DNA of 64,000 nucleotides from Tupaia tana (Eukaryota; Chordata; Mammalia; Scandentia; Tupaiidae): NCBI GenBank assembly GCA_026018925.1, contig JAKSZU010000025.1, forward strand, positions 29,041,097 through 29,105,096. The letters are read 5' to 3'. Under the pieces are notes generated by a model. That model worked only from the letters and a program-made list of their open reading frames with translations, did no database searches and was not told where the DNA came from. Positions 44,058 to 54,171 of the stretch are shown in pieces (position 1 is the first letter of the stretch; each line of letters opens with the position of its first letter). The position numbers and the translations under genes were made by a program.

Positions 44058-44925
44058 CACCTGCACACACTCTCTACCCCTGTCCACCTGCACACACGCT
44101 CTACCCTGACCACCTGCACAAATGCTCTACCCCCCCCCGTCCACCTACATACATACTCTACCCTGTCCACCTGCATACATACTCTACCCCGACCACCTGC
44201 ACACACGCTCTGCCCCATCCACCTGCACACACGCTCTACCCCGTCCACCTGCACACACGCTCTACCCCCGTCCACCTGCATACATACTCTACCCCGTCCA
44301 CCTGCACACACTCTCTGCCCCATCTACCTGCACACATGCTCTACCCCCATCCACCTGCACACGCGCTCTACCCCTGTCCACCTGCACACGCGCTCTACCC
44401 TGACCACCTGCACACACGCTCTACCCCCCGTCCACCTGCATACATACTCTACCCCGTCCACCTGCACACACGCTCTACCCTGACCACCTGCACACACGCT
44501 CTACCCCCCCGTCCACCTGCACACACGCTCTGCCCCGTCCACCTGCACACACGCTCTACCCCCATCCACCTGCACACACGCTCTGCCCCGTCCACCTGCA
44601 CACACTCTCTACCCCTGTCCACCTGCACACGCGCTCTACCCCGTCCACCTGCACACACTCTCTACCCCTGTCCACCTGCACACACGCTCTGCCCCGTCCA
44701 CCTGCACACACTCTCTACCCCCTGTCCACCTGCACACGCGCTCTACCCCCGTCCACCTGCACACACTCTCTACCCCTGTCCACCTGCACACGCACTCTGC
44801 CCCGCCCACCTGCACACGCGCTCTACCCCATCCACCTGCACACACCCCTGCCCTGTCCACCTGCACATCCCCCCACCCTGTCCATTTGCACCCACCCCCT
44901 ACCCCATCCTCCTGCACACACTGTG
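44058..44925. repeat. 26-28-bp minisatellite, roughly 30 copies
   Basis: The unit GTCCACCTGCACACACGCTC then TACCCCC varies in length by one or two C and in TACAT versus CACAC. Nearly every unit holds the E-box CACCTG. The array gives stop-free frames (for example 44012-45025, 337 codons) that are repeat artefacts. Confidence 0.97.
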
Positions 44926-45083
44926 TCTGAGGAAAGGTGACTGTGCTTACCTCATGACCCAGTTACAGCTTTCACTTCTCACCTTAGTCCTCAGAGGACA
45001 GGGCCTGCTCTCTCATCTCTGGTGAGAAGTGACTAGAAGACAACATCCCAGATGGGAGGAGGGAAGGGCAGGGGAATCTCTGA

Positions 45084-45107
45084 GGGCAAGGGAGGGGCAG
45101 GGGAGGG
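45084..45107 (+). other. Potential G-quadruplex
   Basis: Four or more runs of three or four G separated by 1-4 bases (GGGCAAGGGAGGGGCAGGGG then AGGG). It sits in a purine-rich block just after the minisatellite. Folding is inference. Confidence 0.55.
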
Positions 45108-45439
45108 CACCTGCAGACAGACATCTCCAGGTAGGAGGCGGGAGGATGAAAGGCGGGGGAATGGTGACCGTTGGTAGAAGGATGTCTTTGGGAGTTCTGC
45201 ACCATTTAGTTTTATTTTGTTAATGAAAACAAGCTCTAAGCAGCTGGCTGTGTCTAAGATTAAGGTTCATCTCCTGGAATTCTTAGCGATCAGTGATGCT
45301 GGCTTGGACCTGGCATTATTTCACTCGTTGTTTGTTCATTTGCTTGCTTACTTAGCCAAGGGGATTAATAGGCAGCTGAATGCTCACCTCAGAGTTGGGT
45401 TTTCGAACACCTTGCTCCAGGCTCTAAGCTAACCCGTCA
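45108..45439. other. Intronic sequence, nothing recognised
   Basis: Includes TTCATTTGCTTGCTTACTTA near 45335. No named repeat. Confidence 0.45.
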
Positions 45440-45640
45440 TTTGTGTTAACCATTGTCATTATCCTTACAGTAACCATTTAGGGATGACTGACTGTTACCA
45501 ACTGGGTTAAAAACATTACGTAAAGCATCTCATTTAACCAAGTCAGTAACTCCTAGAGGCCAGTATCATTGTTCTCGTTATCAGATGAAAAACCTAAGGC
45601 CAGCTCGAACTTTGACCTCTAAGCACGTATTTCTTCTCCC
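45440..45640 (+). mobile_element. MIR SINE
   Basis: AAAGCATCTCATTTAACCAA, GTAACTCCTAGAGGCCAGTA, TCATTGTTCTCGTTATCAGA and TGAAAAACCTAAGGCCAGC match MIR in forward order. Confidence 0.8.
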
Positions 45641-46126
45641 GAATCCACGTGCTCTGTGCCCTGTCCCAGGCAGTCTCGCTGCTGGCACATGTGGCCGTGG
45701 GCAGCTTCAGCCCCCCAACAGCTTAGGTCTCGTCCCCCAGATTTGGACGCTCTTCTCAGCATTCTTAGCCGAGCCCATGTGGGTTGTAGTCTGACATGCA
45801 AACCCAGGAACTAGGCAGCATCGGCATGAAGTTAATTTTTGCCTCTATGACAAGGGTGGCTCGTGAACAATGGCTGAGGCCAGTGACACGTGGCACCAGA
45901 AGGCAACACTTCTATGCATCCATGCTATCGCGAGGCAGAGGTCACCCTGCGTAGGGTCGGAGAATGGTGAAGGCTGAAGTCATTGGTACCGTGTGAGTGG
46001 TGTCGACCAGCACTGCTGTTCCCTCAGAGCTGCCACCCCAGCCCGGCCCCAGCTCCCCGTCAGGCAGCTGCCCTGCGCTCTGGGTCCTAGACACTTGGTC
46101 CCACTACCCAGAGCCCTTTCCCTCCG
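45641..46126. other. Intronic sequence, nothing recognised
   Basis: No exon or named repeat. Confidence 0.5.
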
Positions 46127-46240
46127 GGTTCTGGGACTAGGTCTGTGTGTAGGCGTGTCTATAGAGTACTTCCAGAGCCTGATTCCTCCCCAGGCCGGTT
46201 CTGGGACTAGGTTCGTGAGTAGGGTGTCTATCGAGTCAGG
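46127..46240. repeat. Tandem duplication of about 67 bp, 1.7 copies
   Basis: GGTTCTGGGACTAGGTCTGT plus GTGTAGGCGTGTCTATAGAG at about 46127 recurs as GGTTCTGGGACTAGGTTCGT plus GAGTAGGGTGTCTATCGAG at about 46196. Confidence 0.8.
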
Positions 46241-46695
46241 TGCCAAGACCACTCTCCAGGCAGTGACAAGCCTTAACAGTCCCACCTTTTTTTTTTAATT
46301 CCTGGTCATTGAATATGTGTTGAAATTCATCCTGATTATGCTGCTCAGGCCGTCTTCTCCAGGCTTGTTCCTCCCTCTCCCGTTCACCGCACAGTCACGA
46401 GTGGCCAGCTCCCTTACCCCATCCTGCCTTGCGTCCAGGTTGAGGTCACAGGCGCCTCACTTCACCTTGGACGGTATCTTTCGTCGAGTGTTGTGTTCTG
46501 TGAACGCTCAGTCCAAGACTGGCCTGAGTGGTGTGTGTCTCCGTGCATGGTTTCACTCTTTCTCTTCTGGTGGTTTCCAGAGTCTGAGTCTGCCCTAGGC
46601 TTGTTCCACTGCAGAGTCAATCAGCCAATGAGAGGATGCAGCTACGTAGGAAGTGAGTGGATTTACATAATTAGGTTTTCTAAGTGCTAAGTATC
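46241..46695. other. Intronic sequence, nothing recognised
   Basis: Short T run at about 46287. No exon or named repeat. Confidence 0.5.
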
Positions 46696-46957
46696 TCTTT
46701 ATTATTTTGAGAGAAAGATTTTTGCCACAGAGTATGTGCACTTGCTGGAAAGAAAGACAGACCAGAAGCAAGAAATAACCCTCTGGGGGTATGGCCACAC
46801 CACAATTTCATCTCTTTCATTCTCCTCTCAGGATCTTGGGCACATACGCACACGTGCCCAGCATGAGTTTTAAGCTGCCAGGTCTCGGACACGAACCACA
46901 GTTGACTACGTGGGAGTCCAGCTACGCAACCATTATGCCATCTGCTGACTCTGCCAA
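46696..46957 (-). mobile_element. tRNA-derived SINE, minus strand
   Basis: GAGAAAGATTTTTGCCACAG, GTATGTGCACTTGCTGG, GAAATAACCCTCTGGGGGTA, TGGCCACACCACAAT, GTGCCCAGCATGAGTTTTAA and CGTGGGAGTCC in reversed order. The head is one base from the CTCF core (GCCATCTGCTGA at 46937-46948). Confidence 0.92.
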
Positions 46958-47119
46958 GTGTTCCTTTTTAACTTGTATTGGTTTTGCTTTGTTGCCAAAC
47001 CTCTTTTCAGGGAAGAGTGCAGCCCGCAGGGTTCTTTTCCCCAATCTGCACTCTAATAGCTGATACTTCAGGTGTGTGTGTCCAGATGTGAGAAGTCATC
47101 TCAGCTCGCTTCCTCAGAA

Positions 47120-47640
47120 TAAAGCCTTGCTAGGCGGTTTCTCATCCGATTGGCTTCTATGTAGAAGGATCACTGTGGATGATAATGAGTTTGCCATGGC
47201 AATTTCAAGCTATCTGTACTATAAAATCCTATTCTATCCATGCATAATAATTAAGGTTATTAATGAGGGACTGAATTAGGAGAAAAACAGTACCCTGAGC
47301 CTCTGCGGTTTGCGCCTGTCTGTTAGTAATCGTGCATTAAATAGCATGGCTGCTTCCTCCTCCGGCAGGCTCGGAATTAAGCGATGGTGCCAGGAGCACT
47401 GTGATCAAGTCCACTAACCAAAAAGCATTTGGAACTGGGCGGGGAAGAGGGGGACCTGCTGCCGAGAGTGCTGCACCCTCCCTCCCCATTTTAGGGCCTG
47501 TGGAAATGCATAGCTAGTCACTGCATTTTCATTTACAAGGAAGCTCCCACATCCCAACTCCCTTTGAAAGGCAGAGGTGGGTGAAAACTGTAAACCTGGG
47601 TAGCTGGTAATTATAGTTCATTAGGGAGGGAGCCTATTTT
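47120..47640. promoter_or_regulatory. Candidate conserved non-coding element with RFX-like palindrome and homeodomain sites
   Basis: TTGCCATGGCAA (47191-47202) is a perfect 12-bp palindrome of the RFX half-site type. TAATAATTAAGG (about 47246) and GGTAATTATAGTTCATTAG (about 47608) are homeodomain-like. No mobile element is seen over 500 bp, and composition is enhancer-like. Conservation cannot be tested here. Confidence 0.35.
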
Positions 47641-47984
47641 TTTTTTGCTCTGTGCAGTGTGTTCAAATCCACAGTGAGACAGACTGGAATTTGAAAAACT
47701 TGAGGTTGATAGGTTAAATTATTTACATGAAACGCTTTGAAGGATTGTATCTCTCTGTCAAGGTAAGGCCTCTGAATTCCTATGGGGATGTTCTTAGCAT
47801 TTCCCCCACAGCTTGCAAAGTCCACTGGATAGTTTTGAAAAAGACTTGGATTTGGCTCAGCACCTGGATTTGTACTGGTTTGCTTTTGTGAAGCAGCTGC
47901 TTGGGAGGAGGCAGGCAGACCAAGACAAGCCAAAGCATTCTCAGAGAATGTTGCCAGCTGCAAGCCAGCCCGCTCAGAGGTGGT
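47641..47984. other. Intronic sequence, nothing recognised
   Basis: Starts with a T run (47637-47646). No exon or named repeat. Confidence 0.5.
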
Positions 47985-48205
47985 GAAGGTGGCTGGGTCC
48001 CTGGCCGGTGTGCAGCTCTGGTCCTGGACCTGGCCGGGCACGTTTGCGTGTATGCCCAAAATCCTGAAAGGAGGGAGAAAAGGAGGTGAGGGGGTTTGCA
48101 GCATGACCATTTCCCACGTGGGTGCTTTCTCAAGTTCCTTCTCTCTTTCTCTGTCTCTGTCTTTGGTGAGTGCATGTGCAAAATTAAAAAAATAAAAGTG
48201 TTGCC
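47985..48205 (+). mobile_element. tRNA-derived SINE, diverged
   Basis: TGGTGAAGGTGGCTGGGTCC (head remnant), GCAGCTCTGGTCCTGGACCT, GTGTATGCCCAAAATCCTGA, CTTCTCTCTTTCTCTGTCTC, TGGTGAGTGCATGTGC and an AAATTAAAAAAATAAAA tail. Confidence 0.8.
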
Positions 48206-48429
48206 AGCTGAAGATTACCTAGGCCAGACCAAGGGGTCTGGATAGTAAAGCAGGCTTAGGCAGCCTCAAAACCTTGTAGGGAAGATGGTGTGTTCAGGGC
48301 TTGGGCCACCACAGCGAAGTGCTGCACTGGGGCTTCTCGATGAGAGCAGACCCTCGCGTGGTTCTGCAGACTGAAAGGCCGGGATCCAAGTTCTGGCTAG
48401 TTTGGCTCCTGGCAAGGCCTCTGTTCCTG
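48206..48429. other. Intronic sequence, nothing recognised
   Basis: No exon or named repeat. Confidence 0.5.
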
Positions 48430-48790
48430 GTTTCCACCTGTGTGTGTGTACATGTGTGCATGTGTGTGTGTGCATGTGTGTATACACGTGTGTGTGTTAG
48501 AAAGAGAGATACGGGAGGGAGAGAACGAGCCAGTGTGCACGTGTGTGTATGCGCATGTGTGTGCATGTGTGTATGTGTGTGTATATTAGAGACGGGAGGG
48601 AGAGAGCGAGCCAGTGTGCTTGTGTGTATAGGCGCATGTGTGTGCATGTGTGTGTGTGTGTGTGTGTGTATTAGAGACGGGAGGGAGAGAGCGAGCCAGT
48701 GTGCACGTGTGTGTATGCACATGTGTGTGGGTGTGTGTATGCGTGTGCCTGTGTGTTATAGAGAGAAAGAAACAGGAGGGAGAGAGAGGG
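48430..48790. repeat. GT-rich minisatellite of about 85 bp, four copies, with embedded (GT)n
   Basis: The block TTAGAGACGGGAGGGAGAGA then GCGAGCCAGTGTGC recurs (about 48498, 48586, 48671, with a degenerate fourth copy at 48756). Each block is separated by GTGTGTATGCGCATGTGTG-type sequence. Confidence 0.9.
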
Positions 48791-48819
48791 CCATTGCCTG
48801 CCATGTCTTTTCTTCTAAG

Positions 48820-48965
48820 GGCACCGATCCTGTGAGGGTCCCACCCACGTCACCTGGTCTAACACCCCGAAGGACTCACCTCGCAGAGTGTCCCATCAGG
48901 GCTTAGGGCCTGAGCACGTGAATCTGGGGAGACACGATTCAGTCCACAGCAGCAATGAGGCCTAT
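48820..48965 (-). mobile_element. MLT1-type MaLR LTR fragment, minus strand
   Basis: TAAGGGCACCGATCCTGTGA, GGGTCCCACCCACGTCACCT, AGGGCTTAGGGCCTGAGCAC, GTGAATCTGGGGAGACACGA and TTCAGTCCACAGCAG read as the reversed 5' half of an MLT1 LTR. Confidence 0.75.
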
Positions 48966-49764
48966 GCGGGGGCCTCTACCAAGTGGGAAGTTGGCTGTGT
49001 GTTTAATTCTAATCCAATTTATTTCATTGCATTTCATTCCGATCCATTCCATTCTCTCTCACTGCACTTCACTCCATTAATTTAAAACCACCCATTCTAC
49101 TCGTCTTTCCTGTTTCAGCCCGTTCCAGTATGCACTCATCCACTCCAGCCCTCGGCTTCCCTTCCGCCCACAGCACCCCAGGCCCCTGCTCTCAGCCTGC
49201 CTTTCCTCGACTCTCCCCGACCCGACCCGAGCACACCCCTCTACTTTTGATTCATCTTGATGGTGAAAAGCAGCTCATTTGTTTTCTTCCTGCTTTTCGT
49301 CCTTCTCCCCAATTTCAACTATTTGAGGAAGCAGTGAAAAAGCTTTGTCCTAGCTCTGCTTCTCAGTTTCCAGGAGGCGCGGGGACATCGCGTGCACGTG
49401 TGTGCAGGTTCTTGGCAGCCGTGCTGCGGAGACAGGGCTGCTGGGTGCAGTAACAGGGCTCCTACCCATGGAGACCCAGTGGTCTTCTCACGAGGACCTG
49501 GGCCCACCGTGAGGAGTGGTGAGACGCTGAGCTCAGGGCACCAGCTCTCACGCTCTGAGTGAGTTCCCCCATTGAGTCCCACACCGGAGTGTCCGGGAGA
49601 TGGCTGGACCTGACCAGTGAGATAGGATGGCAGTACGGGGGGCCCTGGAGAGGAGCAGGGGAGCAGGAGATAAGATAACAGAAGTTTGTAACTGCAGATT
49701 TTAGCCGATGCTGTTTCTACGAAAAGTCCATAAAGTGGTGAGTGGTGCCATTATTGTGTCTCCT
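48966..49764. other. Intronic sequence, nothing recognised
   Basis: 49015-49085 has repeated CATTSCATTYCATT words. The rest is unremarkable. Confidence 0.5.
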
Positions 49765-49905
49765 TTTTAAAGTGTATTTCTTTCTTTCATGAATGTGTGT
49801 GTGAGGGAGAAACAGACAGACAGACAGAGATAGCACCCTCACTGGGGCCTTGAATCTGCAGCCCACCCAGCTTTGGCCTGGCCAGATCTTGGCACGCTTG
49901 TGTCC
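49765..49905 (-). mobile_element. Possible SINE relic, minus strand
   Basis: AAAGTGTATTTCTTTCTTTC, GAGGGAGAAACAGACAGACA and GATAGCACCCTCACTGGGGC resemble the start of the reversed SINEs at 60975 and 61235. The head is not recognisable. Confidence 0.45.
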
Positions 49906-50134
49906 CGCAGCTTAGGAAGGCCCCTTAGAAGCGACCCAGGACTCTCCCACGTGTCCTTACGGACTACCAAGCCTCCCTCATGGGGCTGGGCTGGAAGATT
50001 CCGGGGTCAGTACAGTCACAGGTGGGAGGTTAGACTATACACTCTGGTAACTGTGACGCGGAGACTTCTGGTGTTTGCAGCCGTGTGGAGGGGACGTTCA
50101 GATTTGGGCTGGCAGTCAATAAAGCAGGGATACA

Positions 50135-50392
50135 AAAGAGACAAACCCTGGGAGGCCAGCAAGTGGCGGGGTTGTCGAAGTGCTGGACTTCCCCATGGCC
50201 AACCGTGGTTCAAGTCCTGGCCCTGGCAACTCGAAACTCACACCAAGTATGTGTGTTTGCGTGCCCAAAGTCCTGAGAGGAGAATGGAGGAGAAGGGATT
50301 GCAGCATAGCCATCCCCCTGGAGATTTCTCAGTCTGTGTCTCTCCAGTGAGCACATGTGCCCTATAGGAAAAAATCTTTCTCAAAAAAAACA
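50135..50392 (+). mobile_element. tRNA-derived SINE, near full length
   Basis: GGAGGCCAGCAAGTGGCGGG, GTTCAAGTCC in the B-box (GGTTCAAGTCC, about 50208-50218), GCCCAAAGTCCTGAGAGGAG, AATGGAGGAGAAGGGATTGC, GTGAGCACATGTGCCCTATA and an A tail. The CT-rich block is short. The head CCAGCAAGTGGC is one base from the CTCF core. Confidence 0.95.
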
Positions 50393-50875
50393 TAGACAGA
50401 CTCTGGGCAGCCCAGAATCCCCATGATGCCAGCAACCTGAGCAAAGCCAGGAGAAGAGGCCAGCAAGGATGCTTCTTTCTGACACTGCTGGCCAGAACCC
50501 AGAGTTCATCACAAACAACAACAATGAGAACACAATGAAACAGAGCAGCCCAGACAACCAGCATTGCTTTTAGTGTAAATGTTTCCCCAGGAAAGCCCAT
50601 GTCAAGAGCAAACCTTGGAAAGTGGTCTTGGCCATGCCCTGATGTTAAAGTTGCTCCACCACCGCTCCCTCCCAGGGTTAGAAATCGATGCTAATGGTGG
50701 AACACCGTGTGCTGGTTGTTTTAGAAAGTCCCTGATCAGAACAAATGCAAGGGCGAAGCGTTTTTAGTGCCAAAGTTCTGTAAGTTCCTAGGAAGAAGAT
50801 CTATTCCCTGGGGAGAAAGAAAGGGATTAGAAATAATAACCACGGTTTAAATACACCAGCTTGCCCATGTGTTGG
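50393..50875. other. Intronic sequence, nothing recognised
   Basis: No exon or named repeat. Confidence 0.5.
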
Positions 50876-50921
50876 GTGGTGGTGGTGGTGGTGGTGGTGG
50901 TGGTGTGTGTGTGTGTGTTTT
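50876..50921. repeat. (GGT)n followed by (GT)n microsatellite
   Basis: About nine GGT triplets run into GTGTGTGTGTGTG. Confidence 0.95.
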
Positions 50922-51600
50922 TATCAGCTTCTCAGCCAAAGCTGCATTTGGTTTGTGCGGGGAAGTGTATGACATGGGGAGGCCAGTGAGCTGGTTTTTA
51001 TAGTCTGTTTGTAGCTTAAACAAAAATGGGGGATTTGGAGGATAAAGGCGGCCTGAAATATAGCAGATTATGCAGCTTTATTTTTCAAAGATTTGTTAAT
51101 TCCCCTCCTCCCTGTCCTGCTCTCTGGCTCAGCTAGTGTGTTTTGTATTTTTTCTTTTCAATTGCCATTCAAAGAGGGAATGGTGAGTTTTAAATGTGAA
51201 TTCCTGACTGAATTTTATGTAGCCCAGCTGTTACCGTGGCTGATCCTCTGTAAGCAAATACACGTCACCCTTAAATACGCAGCGTAGCCTTATGATAAAT
51301 AATAGGATAAATAAAGGCGAATGTATAAAGCCTCTTTTAATATGACAAGCTTAATTCCCAGCATGAGCAGAAAGAGCTGGAGGGTTTGTGTTTTTGTTTT
51401 TAACGTGAAAGATGAAGCTTGCTTTGAAATCTGAAATAATATGAAATACAGTAAAAAAGGGGCAAAGCACTTGAGTTTTCTGAGAGGCAAAGGCTGGCCT
51501 CTCTGTGTAATCCAGAGGGTTGTTGTCTATATTTTCAGAACCTGGCTGACGAAGGTATGGGCACCTTTCATGCATTAGCAGACCGTGGGTCCACACCCAG
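50922..51600. promoter_or_regulatory. Candidate conserved non-coding element, AT-rich with TCF-type and homeodomain words
   Basis: A repeat-free AT-rich stretch with two TTCAAAG words (51084-51090 and 51168-51174, the TCF/LEF core in reverse), GGCAAAGCAC, TGATAAATAATAGG and TTTAATATGACAAGCTTAAT. It has the look of an intronic developmental enhancer. Conservation and activity are inference. Confidence 0.35.
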
Positions 51601-52049
51601 TCCTTCCAGTAAAGGCATCTCCTTCGATTTCTGAATGTGGCCTTAACTTCTTAACAGGCTTTAGCACTTTGTTCACATGCATGTCACAAGGGCAGAAGTC
51701 AGGCAGCGCCTCGGCTTACAGCTCCTGGACTTCCTCCTTGCATGTTCTGAGGTCGTTACTGCCCCTACGTGACACGTCCATGTCGCTGCTCAGTCTGTGC
51801 AGAGCCTCCGCATGCTCAAGATACAAGGACACACGTGAGAGGGCCTGGCCCTCCAGGAAGGCCCTGCAGGGAGCCCCGTGGAGCCAGACAGACATGGCAG
51901 GACAGTATGCCTACAGCCGCTAGTGTCACACAGATACGTGGGTTAGACACACTGTACGTGGGAACTCAAGGAGTATTCATACATAGTTCTATTTTTGTAT
52001 GTAATTTCCATGAGCTTTTTGAAGACCTCGCATGTTATTATTGTGCCTT
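51601..52049. other. Intronic sequence, nothing recognised
   Basis: No exon or named repeat. Confidence 0.5.
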
Positions 52050-52062
52050 GTGATAATGAAGG

Positions 52063-52333
52063 GTTTTTTGTTGTTGTTGTTGAGAGGTTTTTGCTATAGG
52101 GTGCGTGAGCTCGCCAGACAGACAGAGAGAGACAGAGAGACAGAAAGCAAGAAATCACCCCCCAGGGGGGATGGCCACGCTGCAATCCCTTCTCCTCCAT
52201 TCTCCTCTTGTGATCTTGGGCACACACGCACATGCGCCTTGCGTGAGTTTTAAGCCAACGGATCCGGGACTTGAACCGCGGTCGACTACATGGGAGTCCA
52301 GCGACATAGCCATTATGCTAACTGCTGGTCCCT
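52063..52333 (-). mobile_element. tRNA-derived SINE, young subfamily, with target-site duplication
   Basis: Full-length reversed copy very close to 11790-12036 and 53891-54159 (GACTTGAACCGCGGTCGACT, GGATGGCCACGCTGCAATCC). Perfect 13-bp flanks GTGATAATGAAGG (52050-52062 and 52334-52346). Confidence 0.96.
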
Positions 52334-52346
52334 GTGATAATGAAGG

Positions 52347-53317
52347 TTTAGTTACAATTATTGACTATTTTTATAATTCAGATGTCATCTGTATAATCAA
52401 AAGAAAAACTTTATATAGTTTGTCTCTTTTTGCCTTGTTAGTTTTAGAGGACTTACTTAAAAATATTTGGAGTTATGGGGAAGAAAAAAGAAGTGAAACA
52501 TTTAAGGGACATAAAAATGGAAAATTATCTGTTGATGATAACACGTATGGCAATATCTTTGACTGAACCAACATATAGTGCATTCATGATGGAAACATTC
52601 ATTTAATATACAGTAATTATACACAGTGATTGAATGGAGAATAAATAAAACATACAGGAATGCTTCGCTCCATGCCTGAACCTGTGCTGCAGTTTCAGTG
52701 CTCTGCCCGTCGCCTATTTTTCTCTCTTCCCCCTCCCTCTCCCTTCCCTCTCTCCTCTCATACTAAAATGCATACTTCTTGGAAAAGCTAGCTTCATTTA
52801 GCTATCGAGGGACAGCAACATTTGATAGGTCTTCTCGTTCATTGGGTGAAGGATTTGCCATCTCAACTCCCAAGTTTTCTATTCAATCAAATATTTGTTC
52901 ATCCTTCTTTTTCCATCTTCCACCATGCTTCTTTCTCCCACACTCAGCCCAGCCCCACTTTAACTTTGTCAGCCGTTCTCTGACTAAGCACCCTTCTTCC
53001 TGTGTGCAGAATTCAGGAGCAGGCACAGCCTTAGAGAGCGAGAGCACTGTCTCCTCTAGCCACATCTCAACCCCACTCTGTGCAGGTCGAGGATGGGCAC
53101 CAGGCCGGACGCCGGAAGGCCTTGGCTTTGTCTGTCAATGGCAGGTCTTCAGCTCTTGAGGCGGTGATGCGGAACCTTCCTGAGTTTCCGTTATTATCTG
53201 TGACACCCAGACTCGGTCACGACCAAGGCTTCCTCCCACATTAACATATTCTACATATCTGTCCTTTTGACTGGAGAGGATCTGCTTCCTCTTTAACAAA
53301 GCAAACAAACAAACTTT
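52347..53317. other. Intronic sequence, nothing recognised
   Basis: 52350-52680 is AT-rich. 52690-52770 is pyrimidine-rich. No exon recognised. Confidence 0.5.
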
Positions 53318-53333
53318 GGAAATGAGGAGGTTT

Positions 53334-53537
53334 TTTTGTTTGTTTGTTTTTAATAATTATTTATTTTATTTTATTCATTTGTTTATTTATTATTTTTAGT
53401 TTGACCAGAGAGAGACAGAGGGTGAGAATGAGAGAAAGAGGAAGTGAGAAAGCAACCACCAGATTCAGGACTGGAACCCTGGTCGGCCATGTGGGAGTGT
53501 CCAACACCTTAACCACCACGCCACCTGCTGGTCTCAA
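53334..53537 (-). mobile_element. tRNA-derived SINE with internal deletion and target-site duplication
   Basis: The reversed head (GGCATGGTGG-like part, complement GCCACCTGCTGG at 53520-53531) and tRNA-like part pass directly into the GAGA-rich block. The central CCAAGATC ... GGGATTG section is missing. Perfect 16-bp flanks GGAAATGAGGAGGTTT (53318-53333 and 53538-53553). Confidence 0.92.
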
Positions 53538-53626
53538 GGAAATGAGGAGGTTTAATGCTGGGACTGGAAGTGTGAGATGCTGGATAAGCATGCACTTGAG
53601 CAAGAAACCAGAAAACAAGTACTGGG

Positions 53627-53878
53627 CCCATCCGGTGGCTTGGTGGTTAGAATTCTGGACTCCACATGTTCAACCGCAGTTTGAGACCTGGACCTGGTAG
53701 CTTGAAACTTGCACTAGGTCATGTGGGTGAGTGCCCAATCCCAAGAAGAGAATGGAGGAGAAGGGACTGTGGTGTGGCCATGCCTCCTGGGTGGGGGAGG
53801 TGACTCCTCACTTTCTCTCTGTCTCTCTGGCAAGCACACGTGCCCTGTGGCAAAAATCTCTCTCAAGAAAGAAAAGAA
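53627..53878 (+). mobile_element. tRNA-derived SINE, near full length
   Basis: GGGCCCATCCGGTGGCTTGG head, CGCAGTTTGAGACCTGG, GAAGAGAATGGAGGAGAAGG, GACTGTGGTGTGGCCATGCC, TCTCTCTGTCTCTCTGGCAA, GCACACGTGCCCTGTGGC and tail. Tail-to-tail with the next copy. Confidence 0.92.
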
Positions 53879-53890
53879 GCACTAGTTATT

Positions 53891-54159
53891 TCCTTTTTTT
53901 TGGAGAGGTTTTTTGCTATAGGGCGCGTGCGCTCGCCAGACAGACAGAGAGAGATATAGAGACAGAAAGCGAGAAATCACGCCCCAGAGGGGATGGCCAT
54001 GCCACAATCCCTTCTCCTCCATTCTCCTCTCGGGATCTTGGGCACGCACGCATGCACACGCACCCGGCGTGAGTTTTAAGCCACCGGGTCCGGGATGCGA
54101 ACCGCAGTTGACTACGTGGGAGTCCAGTGACATAGCCATTACGCTAACTGCTGGTTCCC
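53891..54159 (-). mobile_element. tRNA-derived SINE, young subfamily, with target-site duplication
   Basis: Full-length reversed copy with perfect 12-bp flanks GCACTAGTTATT (53879-53890 and 54160-54171). It inserted at the end of the preceding plus-strand SINE. Confidence 0.96.
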
Positions 54160-54171
54160 GCACTAGTTATT

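Noticed and set aside
44012..45025. 337-codon open frame (Pro/His/Thr-rich)
   Set aside because: Produced by the 26-28-bp minisatellite; all frames are open because unit length varies.
45993..46285. Two opposed 101-codon frames
   Set aside because: Shadow frames across a 67-bp tandem duplication; no domain.
48294..48906. His/Thr- and Cys/Val-rich frames on both strands
   Set aside because: Translations of a GT/CA microsatellite.
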